A stretch of DNA of 64,000 nt, from assembly GCF_947331815.1 (NCBI RefSeq), contig NZ_OX373462.1, forward strand, positions 1,289,376-1,353,375, read 5' to 3'. The translations under genes and the position numbers were made by a program. Shown here piece by piece: positions 1-9,627 of this stretch. Numbering within the stretch: the stretch's first letter is position 1; every line of letters begins with the position of its first letter. The stretch is from Cyanobacterium sp. uoEpiScrs1 (lineage in GTDB: Bacteria > Cyanobacteriota > Cyanobacteriia > Cyanobacteriales > Microcystaceae). The notes beneath the pieces are model-generated. The model was given only the letters and a program-made list of their open reading frames with translations, ran no database searches and was not told where the DNA came from.

Positions 1-1611
1 TAATTTGTGTCGCAATTAAACTTTACCGACAATTTTCTATCACGGCTTGAACTTAAAAAGAATTTCTTGGTTAGATAAAAATTTTTCTGACTGTTTCTCA
101 TCATAGAATAGATTAACTTAAATATAATAATTATGGACATATTAAGATGATTATTGAAACAAATAGCTAAAGTAAATGAAACAGAAAAAATTATTGAATT
201 AAGAGACAATCATTATCCGCAGTTTTGAGTTGATCCAGTATATGGCTATATCTTATCTAGATATATTAAAAACTTCAGTGTATAGTGTCTAAGTTTGTTT
301 ATCTCTATAGACTGTTTGAGAATATTTCTGGTATTACTCAGATAATATAATATGGTTTGCTGCCAATCTTGACTATCTAATGAATCTATCCTAATTTAGT
401 TTTTATTTTTTTTGTATCGTTGTTACGATAGCATTCATAGTCGGAATAGTTTTCAATGAAAACGATAAATTTTTTAGCCGATCTCACAGGAAAAGTTAGA
501 GCTAATTGATCCATAAAGTTAAATAACATAATAGATGGATAGAGATTTTAACCTAATTATCGATCCTAATGTTATATATTTATCCTAGTCTATGTGCTGA
601 TAACGGTCTCCAATGTCTAATGAGACTAAACCAAAACAGCTGTTGCTTGCTCTTTTCTTTCTTAATTAATTTTAATATTTTCAATCATATTCCAAAGGAA
701 AACTTATATTTTTATCTTACTTAATAAATATAAATTGTTATTGTGTTTTTTTTACAAAAAGGGAAATATAATCAATTCATGAAAAAACTAGATTAATTAT
801 CCTGATTGATTTTTATCAAAGTCTCTAATATTATTAATACCTAAGAAAATTTAAAACCATGTATATTATTCCTTATCTTTTTGACATACAGGTTCTTTGT
901 TTAACTTCTAGAAGGCTATAATACTTTTGAAAAATTATTTTTTATAATACCTTTATTTAAGATGGTTACCTTATCATTTCGTGTTCTATTTTTATAGCAA
1001 ATTTTAACTAAACTGAATTAGATCAAACTACTAAAATAATCTTGCTAAAGAATCGTACTAATGGAACTATAATAATTCTTAAAAATATCAGTTATTTTTT
1101 CCTTGATATAGAACGGAGTAAGCTGAATGACTAACTCGTCCATCGGTCATAATTACCTTCGATACTTTTACTACAAAAATATGGCTTTAACAAAATCGCT
1201 CTTGCAATAGGTTCCATAAACCCAGATAGTTCTCAAAGTAGCATAGTGATTATTATACTTTTAAACTATTACTGTCTAGTCAAGTTTACTTTAACTATAG
1301 ATATTAAGGAGATTAGTCGAATTATTTTTCAGACAAGAGGTACGTTTTTACTATCAAAGACTTGTTTTAGACTTTATTAATAAGAGTATAAGCTACAACA
1401 TTGATGATCATATAAGATTTGATTGCTTGTGTTTCCTTGTAAATACGCTAATGTTGAACTAAATCAATACCTCTAGAGTCTGCTATAATTTTTGACCTTA
1501 TTGTCCGTCAGCTTCTATTAATACAATGTTTGACATGAGGTTTCTTATAGTAAGAACTATCAAGAGAATGGGGAGCATTATTCTAAAGGGTTAAATATTT
1601 CTTCCATCTTC
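1..1611. other. gene-free AT-rich stretch
   Basis: No open frame of credible length or recognisable protein fragment was found on either strand. The base composition is strongly AT-rich with stop codons in all frames. It looks like decayed DNA downstream of the PPTase gene. No tRNA-like fold was noticed. Confidence 0.5.
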
Positions 1612-2328
1612 TTAAACAGTCCAATAACTCAATTTCCATTTATTAGTGTGAAAAACCACTGCGCCTTGATAATTAGAGTGCGGTATTAAAAAGGATATAT
1701 TCCAGTTCAACAGAGACTGATTATTAGGTAACTTAAGAAATTTAGGAAAGGAGTCAAGAGAAACTTCTACTTGATCAAGTCCTCTCCCAATCCCTTCTCC
1801 TATAGCTTTTAGATAAGCTTCCTTAGCTGTCCAAAGTTTAAAAAATGTTTTTTCTAGGGTAGGAGGAGTTAGAAGACTAATATGATTATATTCTCGGGAG
1901 CAAAAAAAGCGTTTGGCTAATTTCTTGGCTTCTGATACGGAACGAATATATTCAAGATCAACTCCTATGACATGGTTGTAGGTTACACCATAAATTGCTA
2001 GTTCGTGGGAGTGCGAAAGGTTGAATTGTAATTTATCCCCCCCTAATTTATTAGTTAATTTTGGTTTTCCCCGTAAACTATAAGTAAATTCAACTGTTGA
2101 AGCAGGGATATTTAAGTATCGACTTAAGATTATTTTTAGAGCACCTCTAGCTACAATGAAGCGCCGTTGGTGTTCTTCGAAACAAAACTTTTTAGCTTTA
2201 ATTTTTTCTTCTCTATCAAGTATCTCAAAGTATCTATTCACTTCTGAATCTGAAACTTTTAGGTGTTGTTTCCATAGGTGGATATCCGATGAATTTAGAG
2301 TTAGACGATTGGGAGACTTAAACCACAT
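1612..2328 (-). CDS. hetI: 4'-phosphopantetheinyl transferase, HetI/Sfp type
   Basis: Transfers the phosphopantetheine arm of CoA to acyl, peptidyl or aryl carrier proteins in the cytoplasm. Two Sfp-family motifs are visible: VIGVDLEYI in the middle, holding the Mg-binding Asp and Glu, and FKLWTAKEAYLKAIGEGIG further on. The upstream block FNLSHSHELA is also typical. The product is 238 residues, the normal length for cyanobacterial HetI-like PPTases. I start at the ATG at 2328 rather than the TTG one codon earlier. It stands alone among decayed DNA; its likely client is the fatty-acid ACP and possibly polyketide or heterocyst-glycolipid-type synthases. The symbol follows the cyanobacterial homologue and does not imply heterocysts. 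Confidence 0.85.
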   Translation of the reverse strand: MWFKSPNRLTLNSSDIHLWKQHLKVSDSEVNRYFEILDREEKIKAKKFCFEEHQRRFIVARGALKIILSRYLNIPASTVEFTYSLRGKPKLTNKLGGDKLQFNLSHSHELAIYGVTYNHVIGVDLEYIRSVSEAKKLAKRFFCSREYNHISLLTPPTLEKTFFKLWTAKEAYLKAIGEGIGRGLDQVEVSLDSFPKFLKLPNNQSLLNWNISFLIPHSNYQGAVVFHTNKWKLSYWTV

Positions 2329-2402
2329 CAAATATTTATCATAAATTTTATAACTAACAATCTAAGCAACTAAATAGTAAAAGGTGAAGACACTTCCTTT
2401 TC

Positions 2403-2594
2403 TTAATCTTCTGGTGACCTCTATTTTTGCTCTTGTAGTTCTACTAGATGACGAGCAATAGCTAATCTAATCCCTACTTCTCAATCATAACGTGCTCGAG
2501 AGTTATATGCATGCCAAAATTTTTCAAAAAGATAGGATAAATTATCAGGTTAAATGCCAACATGAAGATGATTCTTAATTTATGGGTCAAATCG
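2403..2594 (-). pseudogene. relic of a sensor histidine kinase (C-terminal ATPase part)
   Basis: One minus-strand frame of 64 codons reads through four internal stops and resembles the G1/F/G2 end of a HATPase domain. It contains PDNLSYLFEKFWHAYNSRAR, then a stop in the lid, then EVGIRLAIARHLVEL. The intact family pattern is roughly ENLxYLFExFW...GTGLGLAIAxHLVEL. The rest of the kinase (sensor, HisKA and N box) could not be recognised. The stops and the loss of everything upstream make it a dead fragment. Family assignment is from motif recall, not alignment. Confidence 0.6.
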
Positions 2595-2705
2595 CTCATA
2601 AATTTTTCTCTTTTTTGTTAAAAGCTTTCTTTCAACTGATTAAGACAACTAATCTAATTCTATAGAATTACATATTGACAGTTTTTTGTTTTACATCATA
2701 TTATT

Positions 2706-2758
2706 AATATATAAACTATAATTTGTTTTGTAAAAAAATAGATTATAGTTTATATATT
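2706..2758. repeat. perfect 17-bp inverted repeat
   Basis: The arms 2706-2722 and 2742-2758 are exact reverse complements around a 19-nt loop. They are AT-rich. No T-tract follows on either strand, so a terminator role is weak. Confidence 0.7.
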
Positions 2759-3145
2759 CCTATAATTTACTTGCACTTGTGTTAAATGAGTTGTGTTGAT
2801 TACTACTTTGTTGTTACAGTCCAAAATAATTATTCATAACTTTTATACATAACGAAAAAGTTATTTTTTTATTGTTTTCTAATTAATTAACTGTAACTAC
2901 AAATAAAATTTTAGCACTGTCAAATCAAGTAACTGTTCTGATTTATTTTCCAGCCTGTTAGTAGTCATATGAGGATATAAATCGATTCAAAAGTTTTTGG
3001 TGTGATAAACTTAATTAGATTGTTCTCCGTATCGTAAACCACAGCAAAGTCATGTCTCAACCCTTGGTACTGATTTTATGATACTAAAGAGTTAAATAAG
3101 ATAATTAGTTAATAATATAATAACCAAATCGGTTTCATATCTTTT

Positions 3146-3195
3146 TTTATTAGTATACATATATGTATTACAATATATATATGTATACTAATAAA
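3146..3195. repeat. perfect 19-bp inverted repeat
   Basis: The arms 3146-3164 and 3177-3195 match exactly with a 12-nt loop. It lies about 245 bases beyond the pyrB stop codon. No clear T-tract follows; function unknown. Confidence 0.7.
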
Positions 3196-3439
3196 TTGAA
3201 GTTTGATGAATACGCTTAAAAGCTTCTTAGATATATAGTTTAAGTGTTCTTAAATCAAGAATATAACACCTAATTACTCTGTTTTAAGCATCTATAAAAA
3301 TACCTTGATTGGGATAGATTTTAAAAATAAATGATTATATTTTTAGAGTTTCTCTAATCAGTCATACAATTTAAGAGTCATCTTCAATAATTTAAATATT
3401 TATGGATAAATATTTGATACAGAATTATTTTAAAATCGA

Positions 3440-4423
3440 TTAACTATTTAGCGTTCCAATCAAATATAGTAAAGCCATTCGCACAGCAATCCCGTTTGTA
3501 ACCTGTTGTTGAATTAGACTAAACTCTTGATCTTCCATTAAATCAGAACTAATTTCTACTCCTCGATTAACTGGACCAGGATGAAGAACCTTGACCTGAG
3601 ACTTACATAGTTTAAGACGATCACGGGTAATGCCATAACATTGATGATATTCCCGTAGACTGGGTAACAAATGATCTGTCATTCGTTCTTGTTGTAAACG
3701 TAAAGTAATAACGAAGTCAGCTTCGATTAAGGCTGGTTCAATGTCCCAGTTTAAACATAATTGATCGTTCTCTAATTCCGTTACCATATGGAGAAAAAAT
3801 TGAGGAACTAATGTAGGAGGTCCAGCTAAATAAACCTGGGCCCCAGCCTTGGTTAAACTCCAAATATTAGAACGAGCAACCCGTGAATGTAAAATATCTC
3901 CTACAATGGCAATTTTTTTGCCTTTTAAAAGTTCTATTCTAGGATTATCAGGATCGAGTGAAGAACATAAAGTAAATAAATCTAATAATCCTTGGGAAGG
4001 ATGTTCATGTTGACCATCTCCTCCATTAAGAACACAGACCCCCGTTTTTAGAAAGTCCATTTCTGCTGCAATCATTTGAGGAACACCAGCTTGTTTGTGG
4101 CGAACGACTATAATATCTGTCCCCATCGCCAGATAAGTTTTAGCTGTATCCAAAATAGTCTCTCCTTTGGTTAAAGAAGAACTTCCAGGAGAAAAATTAA
4201 GGATATCTGCCGAAAGACGTTTGGCAGCTAGTTCAAAACTACTGCGTGTACGGGTAGAAGGTTCAAAAAACATATTGGTAACCACCTGTCCTTGAAGGGC
4301 TGGAACCTTTTTAGTTCGTCGGGATAAAACTTCTCGGAAACTAGAGGCAGTTTGCATAAGGATATCGTATTCTTCGGTCGTCCAATCAGCTAAACCTAAA
4401 ATATGATGTCGGGTCCAATTCAT
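3440..4423 (-). CDS. pyrB: aspartate carbamoyltransferase catalytic chain
   Basis: Condenses carbamoyl phosphate with aspartate to N-carbamoyl-aspartate, the committed step of pyrimidine synthesis, in the cytoplasm. Key features are the carbamoyl-phosphate loop [18 protein letters not shown] near residue 55, the HPSQGLLDL block near residue 142, and the closing [12 protein letters not shown] motif. The product is 327 residues, full length for the family. It starts at an ATG at 4423. The gene is solitary here, with no regulatory pyrI chain beside it, as usual in cyanobacteria. No pyrR or attenuator was recognised upstream. Confidence 0.95.
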   Translation of the reverse strand: MNWTRHHILGLADWTTEEYDILMQTASSFREVLSRRTKKVPALQGQVVTNMFFEPSTRTRSSFELAAKRLSADILNFSPGSSSLTKGETILDTAKTYLAMGTDIIVVRHKQAGVPQMIAAEMDFLKTGVCVLNGGDGQHEHPSQGLLDLFTLCSSLDPDNPRIELLKGKKIAIVGDILHSRVARSNIWSLTKAGAQVYLAGPPTLVPQFFLHMVTELENDQLCLNWDIEPALIEADFVITLRLQQERMTDHLLPSLREYHQCYGITRDRLKLCKSQVKVLHPGPVNRGVEISSDLMEDQEFSLIQQQVTNGIAVRMALLYLIGTLNS

Positions 4424-4678
4424 GTCAGTTAGTCATTAATTTAAATAAGTTGTGATTTTTGACTAAGTTGCGAGGGGCAACCGATCAATAACCATGCTAC
4501 TGTATCGGCTCCACCAACTCTACCAATTTATCTCAAAAATAATCTTGCAATAGATTTCAGCTAATAATTAATTTTTTTTAATTCTCTACGGACTTTGGCA
4601 ATCGAAACAGCTAAAATGGCATAAGTCCGGCCTTACTTTTGCATTTCTTATAAAGAATTATCAATAGTCAGCATCTAA

Positions 4679-5365
4679 ATGATAATCACAGATCGCTTCC
4701 CCACACTCCTGTTGGCTTTAGTTTTTAGTTGTTTATTCTTGTCACCAGTGTTATCCGAAAACACCGCGGATAACACTGAAATTAAACCAAATAGCCGTTT
4801 CTTAACGTCTCCAGAAACAGGGGTAGACTATACTCCTCTACAAAAACGTTTACAAAGACAACAATGGCAGGAGGCTAACGAAACCAGTACTTATCTAATA
4901 CTTAGGGCTGTTAGCCGAGATGAAGAAGGATGGATGTCTGATGAAGATGTGGCTCAATTAGCTTGTTGGGACTTAAAAACCCTTGATAGGTTATGGAAAG
5001 AATATTCCCAAGGAAAATTTGGCTTTAGCGTTCAATTTCCTATTTTCATTAACACTGGAAATCAACCTGGAAAATTAATAGCTGGTGATTTTTATGATGA
5101 TTTTGGGGCGCGAGTAGGATGGCGTAAAGACGGTCAATGGATCGCCTTCAAATATAATTTAATCTATAATTTGGATGCTCCAATCGGTCATCTCCCAAAT
5201 CCTCGATCAGAATACCAAGTGACTGGAGGAAGGCTGAATTACACAGCTTTAACCAAAAGAATGGTAGAGTGTAGACTTGTTTTTTCTACTTTTTCAGGAA
5301 AACACACTTATGATACTGACTTAACTCACTTTTATTCCAGTCTAGAAAAGTTAAATAAAACATAG
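4679..5365 (+). CDS. exported GUN4-domain protein
   Basis: The N-terminus has a hydrophobic segment (roughly residues 8-26) that looks like a signal peptide. Residues about 50-180 form a GUN4-like domain: LQRQQWQEANETSTYLIL, then DLKTLDRLWKEYSQGKFGFS, then GARVGWRKDGQWI. GUN4 binds porphyrins and stimulates Mg-chelatase, but many cyanobacterial GUN4-domain proteins are extra-cytoplasmic or fused forms of unknown role. This 228-residue secreted version is not the canonical gun4 chelatase partner, so I give no symbol. It is flanked by decayed DNA on its 3' side. Its survival suggests a function independent of chlorophyll synthesis (inference). Confidence 0.7.
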   Translation: MIITDRFPTLLLALVFSCLFLSPVLSENTADNTEIKPNSRFLTSPETGVDYTPLQKRLQRQQWQEANETSTYLILRAVSRDEEGWMSDEDVAQLACWDLKTLDRLWKEYSQGKFGFSVQFPIFINTGNQPGKLIAGDFYDDFGARVGWRKDGQWIAFKYNLIYNLDAPIGHLPNPRSEYQVTGGRLNYTALTKRMVECRLVFSTFSGKHTYDTDLTHFYSSLEKLNKT

Positions 5366-5387
5366 ACTCAAAAGTTTTGGGAGTCTA
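5363..5387 (+). terminator. possible weak terminator after GUN4-domain gene
   Basis: A 7-bp stem (tagactc / gagtcta) encloses an 11-nt loop and overlaps the stop codon of the preceding gene. Only a loose T-rich stretch follows. Candidate only. Confidence 0.3.
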
Positions 5388-5389
5388 CA

Positions 5390-7126
5390 GAGAACTCTAT
5401 TTTGTTTAAACAATTTTGGAATGAAAATTATCATAGCTAATAGCAGATAGTTTTGTTCATATCCCTTAAAAATCTCTGAACAACTTTCTGGTTATATTTT
5501 TGTCAAGAATAGACTCTGGCTTAGAGGAACAACAAACTAAAATTGTTATGGCTTTTTTAACTAGAAACTAAAACCCTACAACAGACTACCCTAACTAATT
5601 AGTACAGAGGTATGGTAATTCTTAAAGATAAACAATAGACTCATCTGAATCTCTCCTGGTGTCAATGGATATGTTATCAGCATTCTCTCCCAAGAAAAGA
5701 ATATCCCCAACGATGGATATTCCTTGGTTGAAATGTAATTTTCCTAAGAGAAAGAAGATGTGAGAACTACTATCGAACAGTAAGTGTTGCTACAGCGTAA
5801 TTCAGACTGCTGAAGCGTAACTATGGCAACGAAGAACTCAACAAATCTTGCTAAAGCTGACCCAAAAGTCTTAGCTAATTTTAAGACTGGAATACATAAA
5901 ATTACAAATGATTTAGCTTTAGCCTAGATTGATTATTATCGCTCATAAAATCTATAAGCTAACAATTCGTATGATTCTGGTTCTTAACCCAAGACTTAGA
6001 CGATAGAATCCGTACTTTAAACGCAATGACAGCTCCATGAGACTCTATAACTTTAGCTTGTGATTTTGATAATAAGTATCTTAATGCTGTTACCTAAGAC
6101 CTACTGACCTCTGAAAAATACGGGTTGGCTGGGCTTTTTATAAAAATAGAAAGTTTACTATATATTAAGCCTGAATAAAAATTAGAAACAATTTGATCAA
6201 ACCCTAGTTTGATACCCCATTCACAAGAATGTAAATGGGGTATTAGAAAGTTTAGATTGAAAGAAAAGGAGGATAATGTTGATATTGGATAAATAATTAC
6301 TATATTTGATTATTATTTATTTTAAGTAAAAAAATTTAGTTCCTTAAATTAAATATTTTGATAGATAGTTAATTCGCATTGTTAACAATCTATGTGAATT
6401 AACATAAAACATAAATAGCTATGTTTAGTTACATTGATGCTACTTTAAAACAGTTTGTTCAAAACAACTATAATATTAGGATAGACAAATACTTGTTTCT
6501 TAAAATCTTAACAGATAATATTGTATACATAAGTTTAGAAATCAAGATATTTAACAATAGGTAAAGTTCAGCCTAGTTCTCTTTTTTAAGAAATATGATT
6601 GCAATTAGTAATTATGATAGTAACAATAATATCTTGACAGATATTATTGTTAATTTTTTAGCAAATAAAATTTGCTCTTATTCCAGAAGATATTGAATAT
6701 TATTTTTATATCTTTATATTATATGCTTTTCTATATCATTTATTTTGCTATTTTTACTAAAAGTAAATTTAGTCAAAATTTTTAGGTATCTATAACTCTA
6801 TTTAAGTCAAATTTTACAAATTAAGTATCTTTAAACTTAGAGAGTATTAGTTGTATTCTTGTCGTATCCTTTAAGCTTAAAAACATAATATAGGCGCAGC
6901 TAAATAAATTTGGTTAATATTTCTCTTGTTTTGTTGTTCTTTGAATAATTAATTAAAATTAGTCAAATAGATTTGTTGAAACTCAGGAAGATTTATAAAT
7001 AAAATAAAGAAAAAGATATTATGTATAATAAGTTGAGTTAACTTAAGTTTTTAAATATTTTCTTAATATCTTGAAGTAGCAAAAAAGTAATTTGTATGTC
7101 ATGATTATTCTTAACCATTTTGATCT
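5390..7126. other. long decayed gap
   Basis: Apart from the relic at 5823-6177 no gene is seen. A 10-bp stem with a 12-nt loop sits at 6212-6243 (ataccccatt / aatggggtat). The stretch from about 6250 to 7100 is extremely AT-rich with no open frame. Confidence 0.5.
5823..6177 (+). pseudogene. decayed, unidentified coding relic
   Basis: Two overlapping stretches read like former protein. From ATG 5823 the frame gives NLAKADPKVLANFKTGIHKI followed by ITNDLALA, then five stops within about 30 codons. From 5981 another frame gives FLTQDLDDRIRTLNAM, a TGA, DSITLACDFDNKYLNAVT, a TAA, and DLLTSEKYGLAGLFIKIE. Most stops are one C-to-T change away from Gln or Arg codons, as expected of a recently open frame. 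I do not recognise the family. The start, frame junction and end are approximate. Confidence 0.45.
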
Positions 7127-7150
7127 CCACGGAACTAAACCGTGGTTTTT
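7127..7150 (+). terminator. rho-independent terminator with no gene in front
   Basis: The stem ccacgg / ccgtgg (7127-7132 and 7140-7145) has a 7-nt loop and runs into TTTTTT from 7145. It is oriented to stop plus-strand transcription, yet the nearest upstream plus-strand gene ends 1.76 kb earlier. It is either the last trace of a vanished gene or sRNA, or an attenuator in the leader of the next gene, which starts 92 bases downstream. Confidence 0.6.
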
Positions 7151-7241
7151 TATTAAAGAGATATCACTGAGTCTAACCTCTAACTTCTCATACTAGGTTA
7201 TATTAAAAATAGTAGAGCTTAGTTTAAACAATCTCACAATA

Positions 7242-8444
7242 ATGAGTGAGCAACCATTACGTATTTGTATTTTAGGGGGAGGTTTTGGTGGTTTATATAC
7301 TGCCCTACGTCTAAATCAATTTCCTTGGACAGATGGACATTCTCCTGAAATAATCCTAATTGATCAACATGATCACTTTCTGTTTACCCCCCTACTATAT
7401 GAATTAATTACTGGTGAGATGCAATCTTGGGAAATTGCCCCTCGTTTTGAAGAATTATTTGCCAATACAAGAATTCACTTCCAGCAAGGCTATGTCACTG
7501 CAATTAATATCGAAACCAAACGTATAAAATTGGACAATTGTAAGGACTTATCCTACGACAAATTAGTCTTGGCAATGGGGACAAAAACTCCTTTGGATAA
7601 AATATTAGGATCAAAAAATTATGGTCTTCCCTTTCGTAGTCTCCAAGACGCCTATTGTATTAAAGAAAGATTACGTGCTCTAGAAATCGCTAAATTTAAC
7701 AAAATACGTGTCGCTGTAGTAGGCGGTGGAGCTAGTGGAGTAGAACTTGCTTGTAAACTTGCGGACCGTTTAGGAGGAATAGGTAGAATTCGCTTATTGG
7801 AACGGGGAAAAAAACTCTTAAGTAATTCATCAGAATTTAACTGTAAGGCTGTTCAATATGCTTTAGAAAAACGACTAGTGAGGATTGATTTAGAAACAGA
7901 AGTTAGTAGAATTAATTCTAATAGTCTATCCTTACACTGCAAAGGGAAAACAGATACTATTCCTGTTGATTTAGTAATTTTGACTGTGGGAAATCAAGTG
8001 TTAGGCTGGATAAAAGGACTCCCTCTGAAACACAGTGAACAGGGGTTGATTGCGGTTAGCCCAGAATTACAAGTTATAGATCATCCTGAAATCTATGCGC
8101 TGGGTGACTTAGCTGACTTTAAAGATATAACTGGGCAACAGGTCCCCCGAACAGCCCAAGCGGCCCTTCAACAATCTTACTACTGTGCTTGGAATCTTTG
8201 GGCGTCTATTACCCAACGTCCCTTATTATCTTTCCGTTACCAAGCATTAGGGGAGATGTTAACTTTAGGAGTTGATAATGCCACTCTCAATGGGTTAGGA
8301 ATAAAATTTGATGGTCCACTAGCTTATTTAACTAGACGGTTAATTTATTTGTATCGTCTTCCCACTTTTAAACATCAATTCAATGTAGGATTGAATTGGG
8401 CTATTCGTCCTTTTATGGAAGAGATTACTAAATTAATTAGTTAG
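7242..8444 (+). CDS. type II NAD(P)H dehydrogenase (NDH-2), NdbB-like
   Basis: A membrane-associated single-subunit flavoprotein that passes electrons from NAD(P)H to a quinone without pumping protons. Two dinucleotide folds are visible: ILGGGFGGLYTALRL near residue 10 (FAD) and VAVVGGGASGVELACKL near residue 160 (NAD(P)H). The FAD-closing IYALGDLADF lies near residue 283. Length is 400 residues. Cyanobacterial NdbB-type enzymes reduce demethylphylloquinone or plastoquinone; I cannot separate NdbA, NdbB and NdbC from the sequence alone, so the symbol is left empty. It starts at ATG 7242 and stands alone behind an orphan terminator. Confidence 0.85.
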   Translation: MSEQPLRICILGGGFGGLYTALRLNQFPWTDGHSPEIILIDQHDHFLFTPLLYELITGEMQSWEIAPRFEELFANTRIHFQQGYVTAINIETKRIKLDNCKDLSYDKLVLAMGTKTPLDKILGSKNYGLPFRSLQDAYCIKERLRALEIAKFNKIRVAVVGGGASGVELACKLADRLGGIGRIRLLERGKKLLSNSSEFNCKAVQYALEKRLVRIDLETEVSRINSNSLSLHCKGKTDTIPVDLVILTVGNQVLGWIKGLPLKHSEQGLIAVSPELQVIDHPEIYALGDLADFKDITGQQVPRTAQAALQQSYYCAWNLWASITQRPLLSFRYQALGEMLTLGVDNATLNGLGIKFDGPLAYLTRRLIYLYRLPTFKHQFNVGLNWAIRPFMEEITKLIS

Positions 8445-8847
8445 CCGGAAAACAAGAGTCAAAGAATTAAAAGTATAAAATTTTCAGATTAACTAAAATT
8501 ATGGAATCTGCTTGAATATTGATAGTATAAAATTAAGTAAACTGTACTTAATTTGTTCAGCCATATATATAAATATATAGATTAGTAAAATTACTAGATA
8601 TTTAGATTGTCAGAATCAACTTTCTCCGAACTCTCTAGACAGAGTAGTCCAGACTTCACCTAAAGTATATGAATACTTCCCTCAAATGAAGCAGTAAATT
8701 TATTATTCTTTTAATTGCCAAAGATAACATTAGTGATTTGATTATTTACTTATACTCAATACAGATGCTGATGATTGCACAGTTTGATCCTTGAATTGTA
8801 ATTAGTCATTGGACAGGGTTGTGGAACATCTACAACGAACTTAAATC
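8445..8847. other. gap after the NDH-2 gene
   Basis: AT-rich. The last 150 bases may belong to the decayed gene described at 8848-9060. Nothing else was recognised. Confidence 0.4.
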
Positions 8848-9060
8848 TTGTTTATTTTATCTGCGCTAAGTCATTACCGGCGAAAAAATTATCAAATGGT
8901 TATATATCCTCAATTTTATTGGCAACCTGAACATTATCGAGATCTATATTCTTTGCCTACTTCCAATTTTATAAGTAGGCAAAAAACTTTTATTAACCCT
9001 TTAAGGAATAAGCTTAATTCTATGGAAATAAAGAAATTTTTGAAAAAATTTACAAAATAG
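8848..9060 (+). pseudogene. small open tail of a probably decayed gene
   Basis: A 70-codon frame opens at a TTG, with an internal ATG at 8896. It encodes a basic, aromatic-rich peptide (MVIYPQFYWQPEHYRDLYSL) ending in a Lys/Phe-rich tail. I recognise no family. The same frame continues upstream past stops at about 8842, 8803 and 8785 with protein-like text (SLDRVVEHLQRT just before). That suggests the last part of a longer dead gene rather than an intact small protein. A real short protein from 8896 cannot be excluded. Confidence 0.35.
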
Positions 9061-9123
9061 ATGACACAAGTAAGTTAGGTTTTGCTAGAATAACAGGCGG
9101 TCATTCAGCTTAAGATAGAATCT

Positions 9124-9627
9124 TTGAGTAAAGCAATAGAGATTCCCAACCTAGATATATTGGCGCAAGAGCTAGCCGCTATCCAACAAACAGGTTCCAA
9201 ACGGATTGCCCTGTTGGGTTCGCGCCACGTTCCCATCACTCATCAACAATTGATTGAGATGATGACCTATGCCCTAGTTTTAGGAGGTAATCGTCTTATG
9301 ACATCCGGGGCTATAGGGACTAACGCAGCCGCTATAAAAGGAGCAATGAGAGCCGACCCGAACCTGTTGACGGTTATTCTCCCCCAAAGTCTTCAACGCC
9401 AACCTAAAGAGTCCCGTGATCAGTTGCAGAAGGTTATTCATTTAGTAGAGAATCCGGAAAATGACGGATTATCTTTGAGACAGGCAAGTTCTTTGTGTAA
9501 TTTAGAGATTATCTCTCGTTGCCAACAGTTGATTTGCTTTGCTTTTCATGATAGCCATACTCTTATCCAAACGTGTCAGGAGGCCGAAGGGCAGCGTAAG
9601 TTAGTTACATTATTCTATTTTGATTAA
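9124..9627 (+). CDS. conserved cyanobacterial DprA/LOG-like Rossmann protein
   Basis: A 167-residue protein of a family conserved in cyanobacteria and often annotated as DNA recombination-mediator protein A. It has a single Rossmann-like fold: RIALLGSRHVPITHQQLIEM near residue 27, LMTSGAIGTNAAAIKGAMRA near residue 59, TVILPQSL, and a conserved end ICFAFHDSHTL...LVTLFYFD. It lacks the extra domains of full DprA, so a role in DNA uptake is not supported; a nucleotide or nucleoside-monophosphate binding role is possible. It starts at TTG 9124, which matches the family N-terminus as I recall it; no better start and no strong ribosome site is present. Confidence 0.75.
   Translation: MSKAIEIPNLDILAQELAAIQQTGSKRIALLGSRHVPITHQQLIEMMTYALVLGGNRLMTSGAIGTNAAAIKGAMRADPNLLTVILPQSLQRQPKESRDQLQKVIHLVENPENDGLSLRQASSLCNLEIISRCQQLICFAFHDSHTLIQTCQEAEGQRKLVTLFYFD

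Larger units (their letters stand above)
2595..3439. other. gene-free gap between kinase relic and pyrB
   Basis: No further protein fragment was recognised. It contains two perfect inverted repeats, listed separately at 2706-2758 and 3146-3195. The remainder is AT-rich. Confidence 0.5.

Noticed and set aside
5390..7126. Phycobiliprotein or photosystem gene relic in the gap
   Set aside because: I compared the readable fragments with recalled allophycocyanin, phycocyanin, PsaF and PsbO sequences and found no match.
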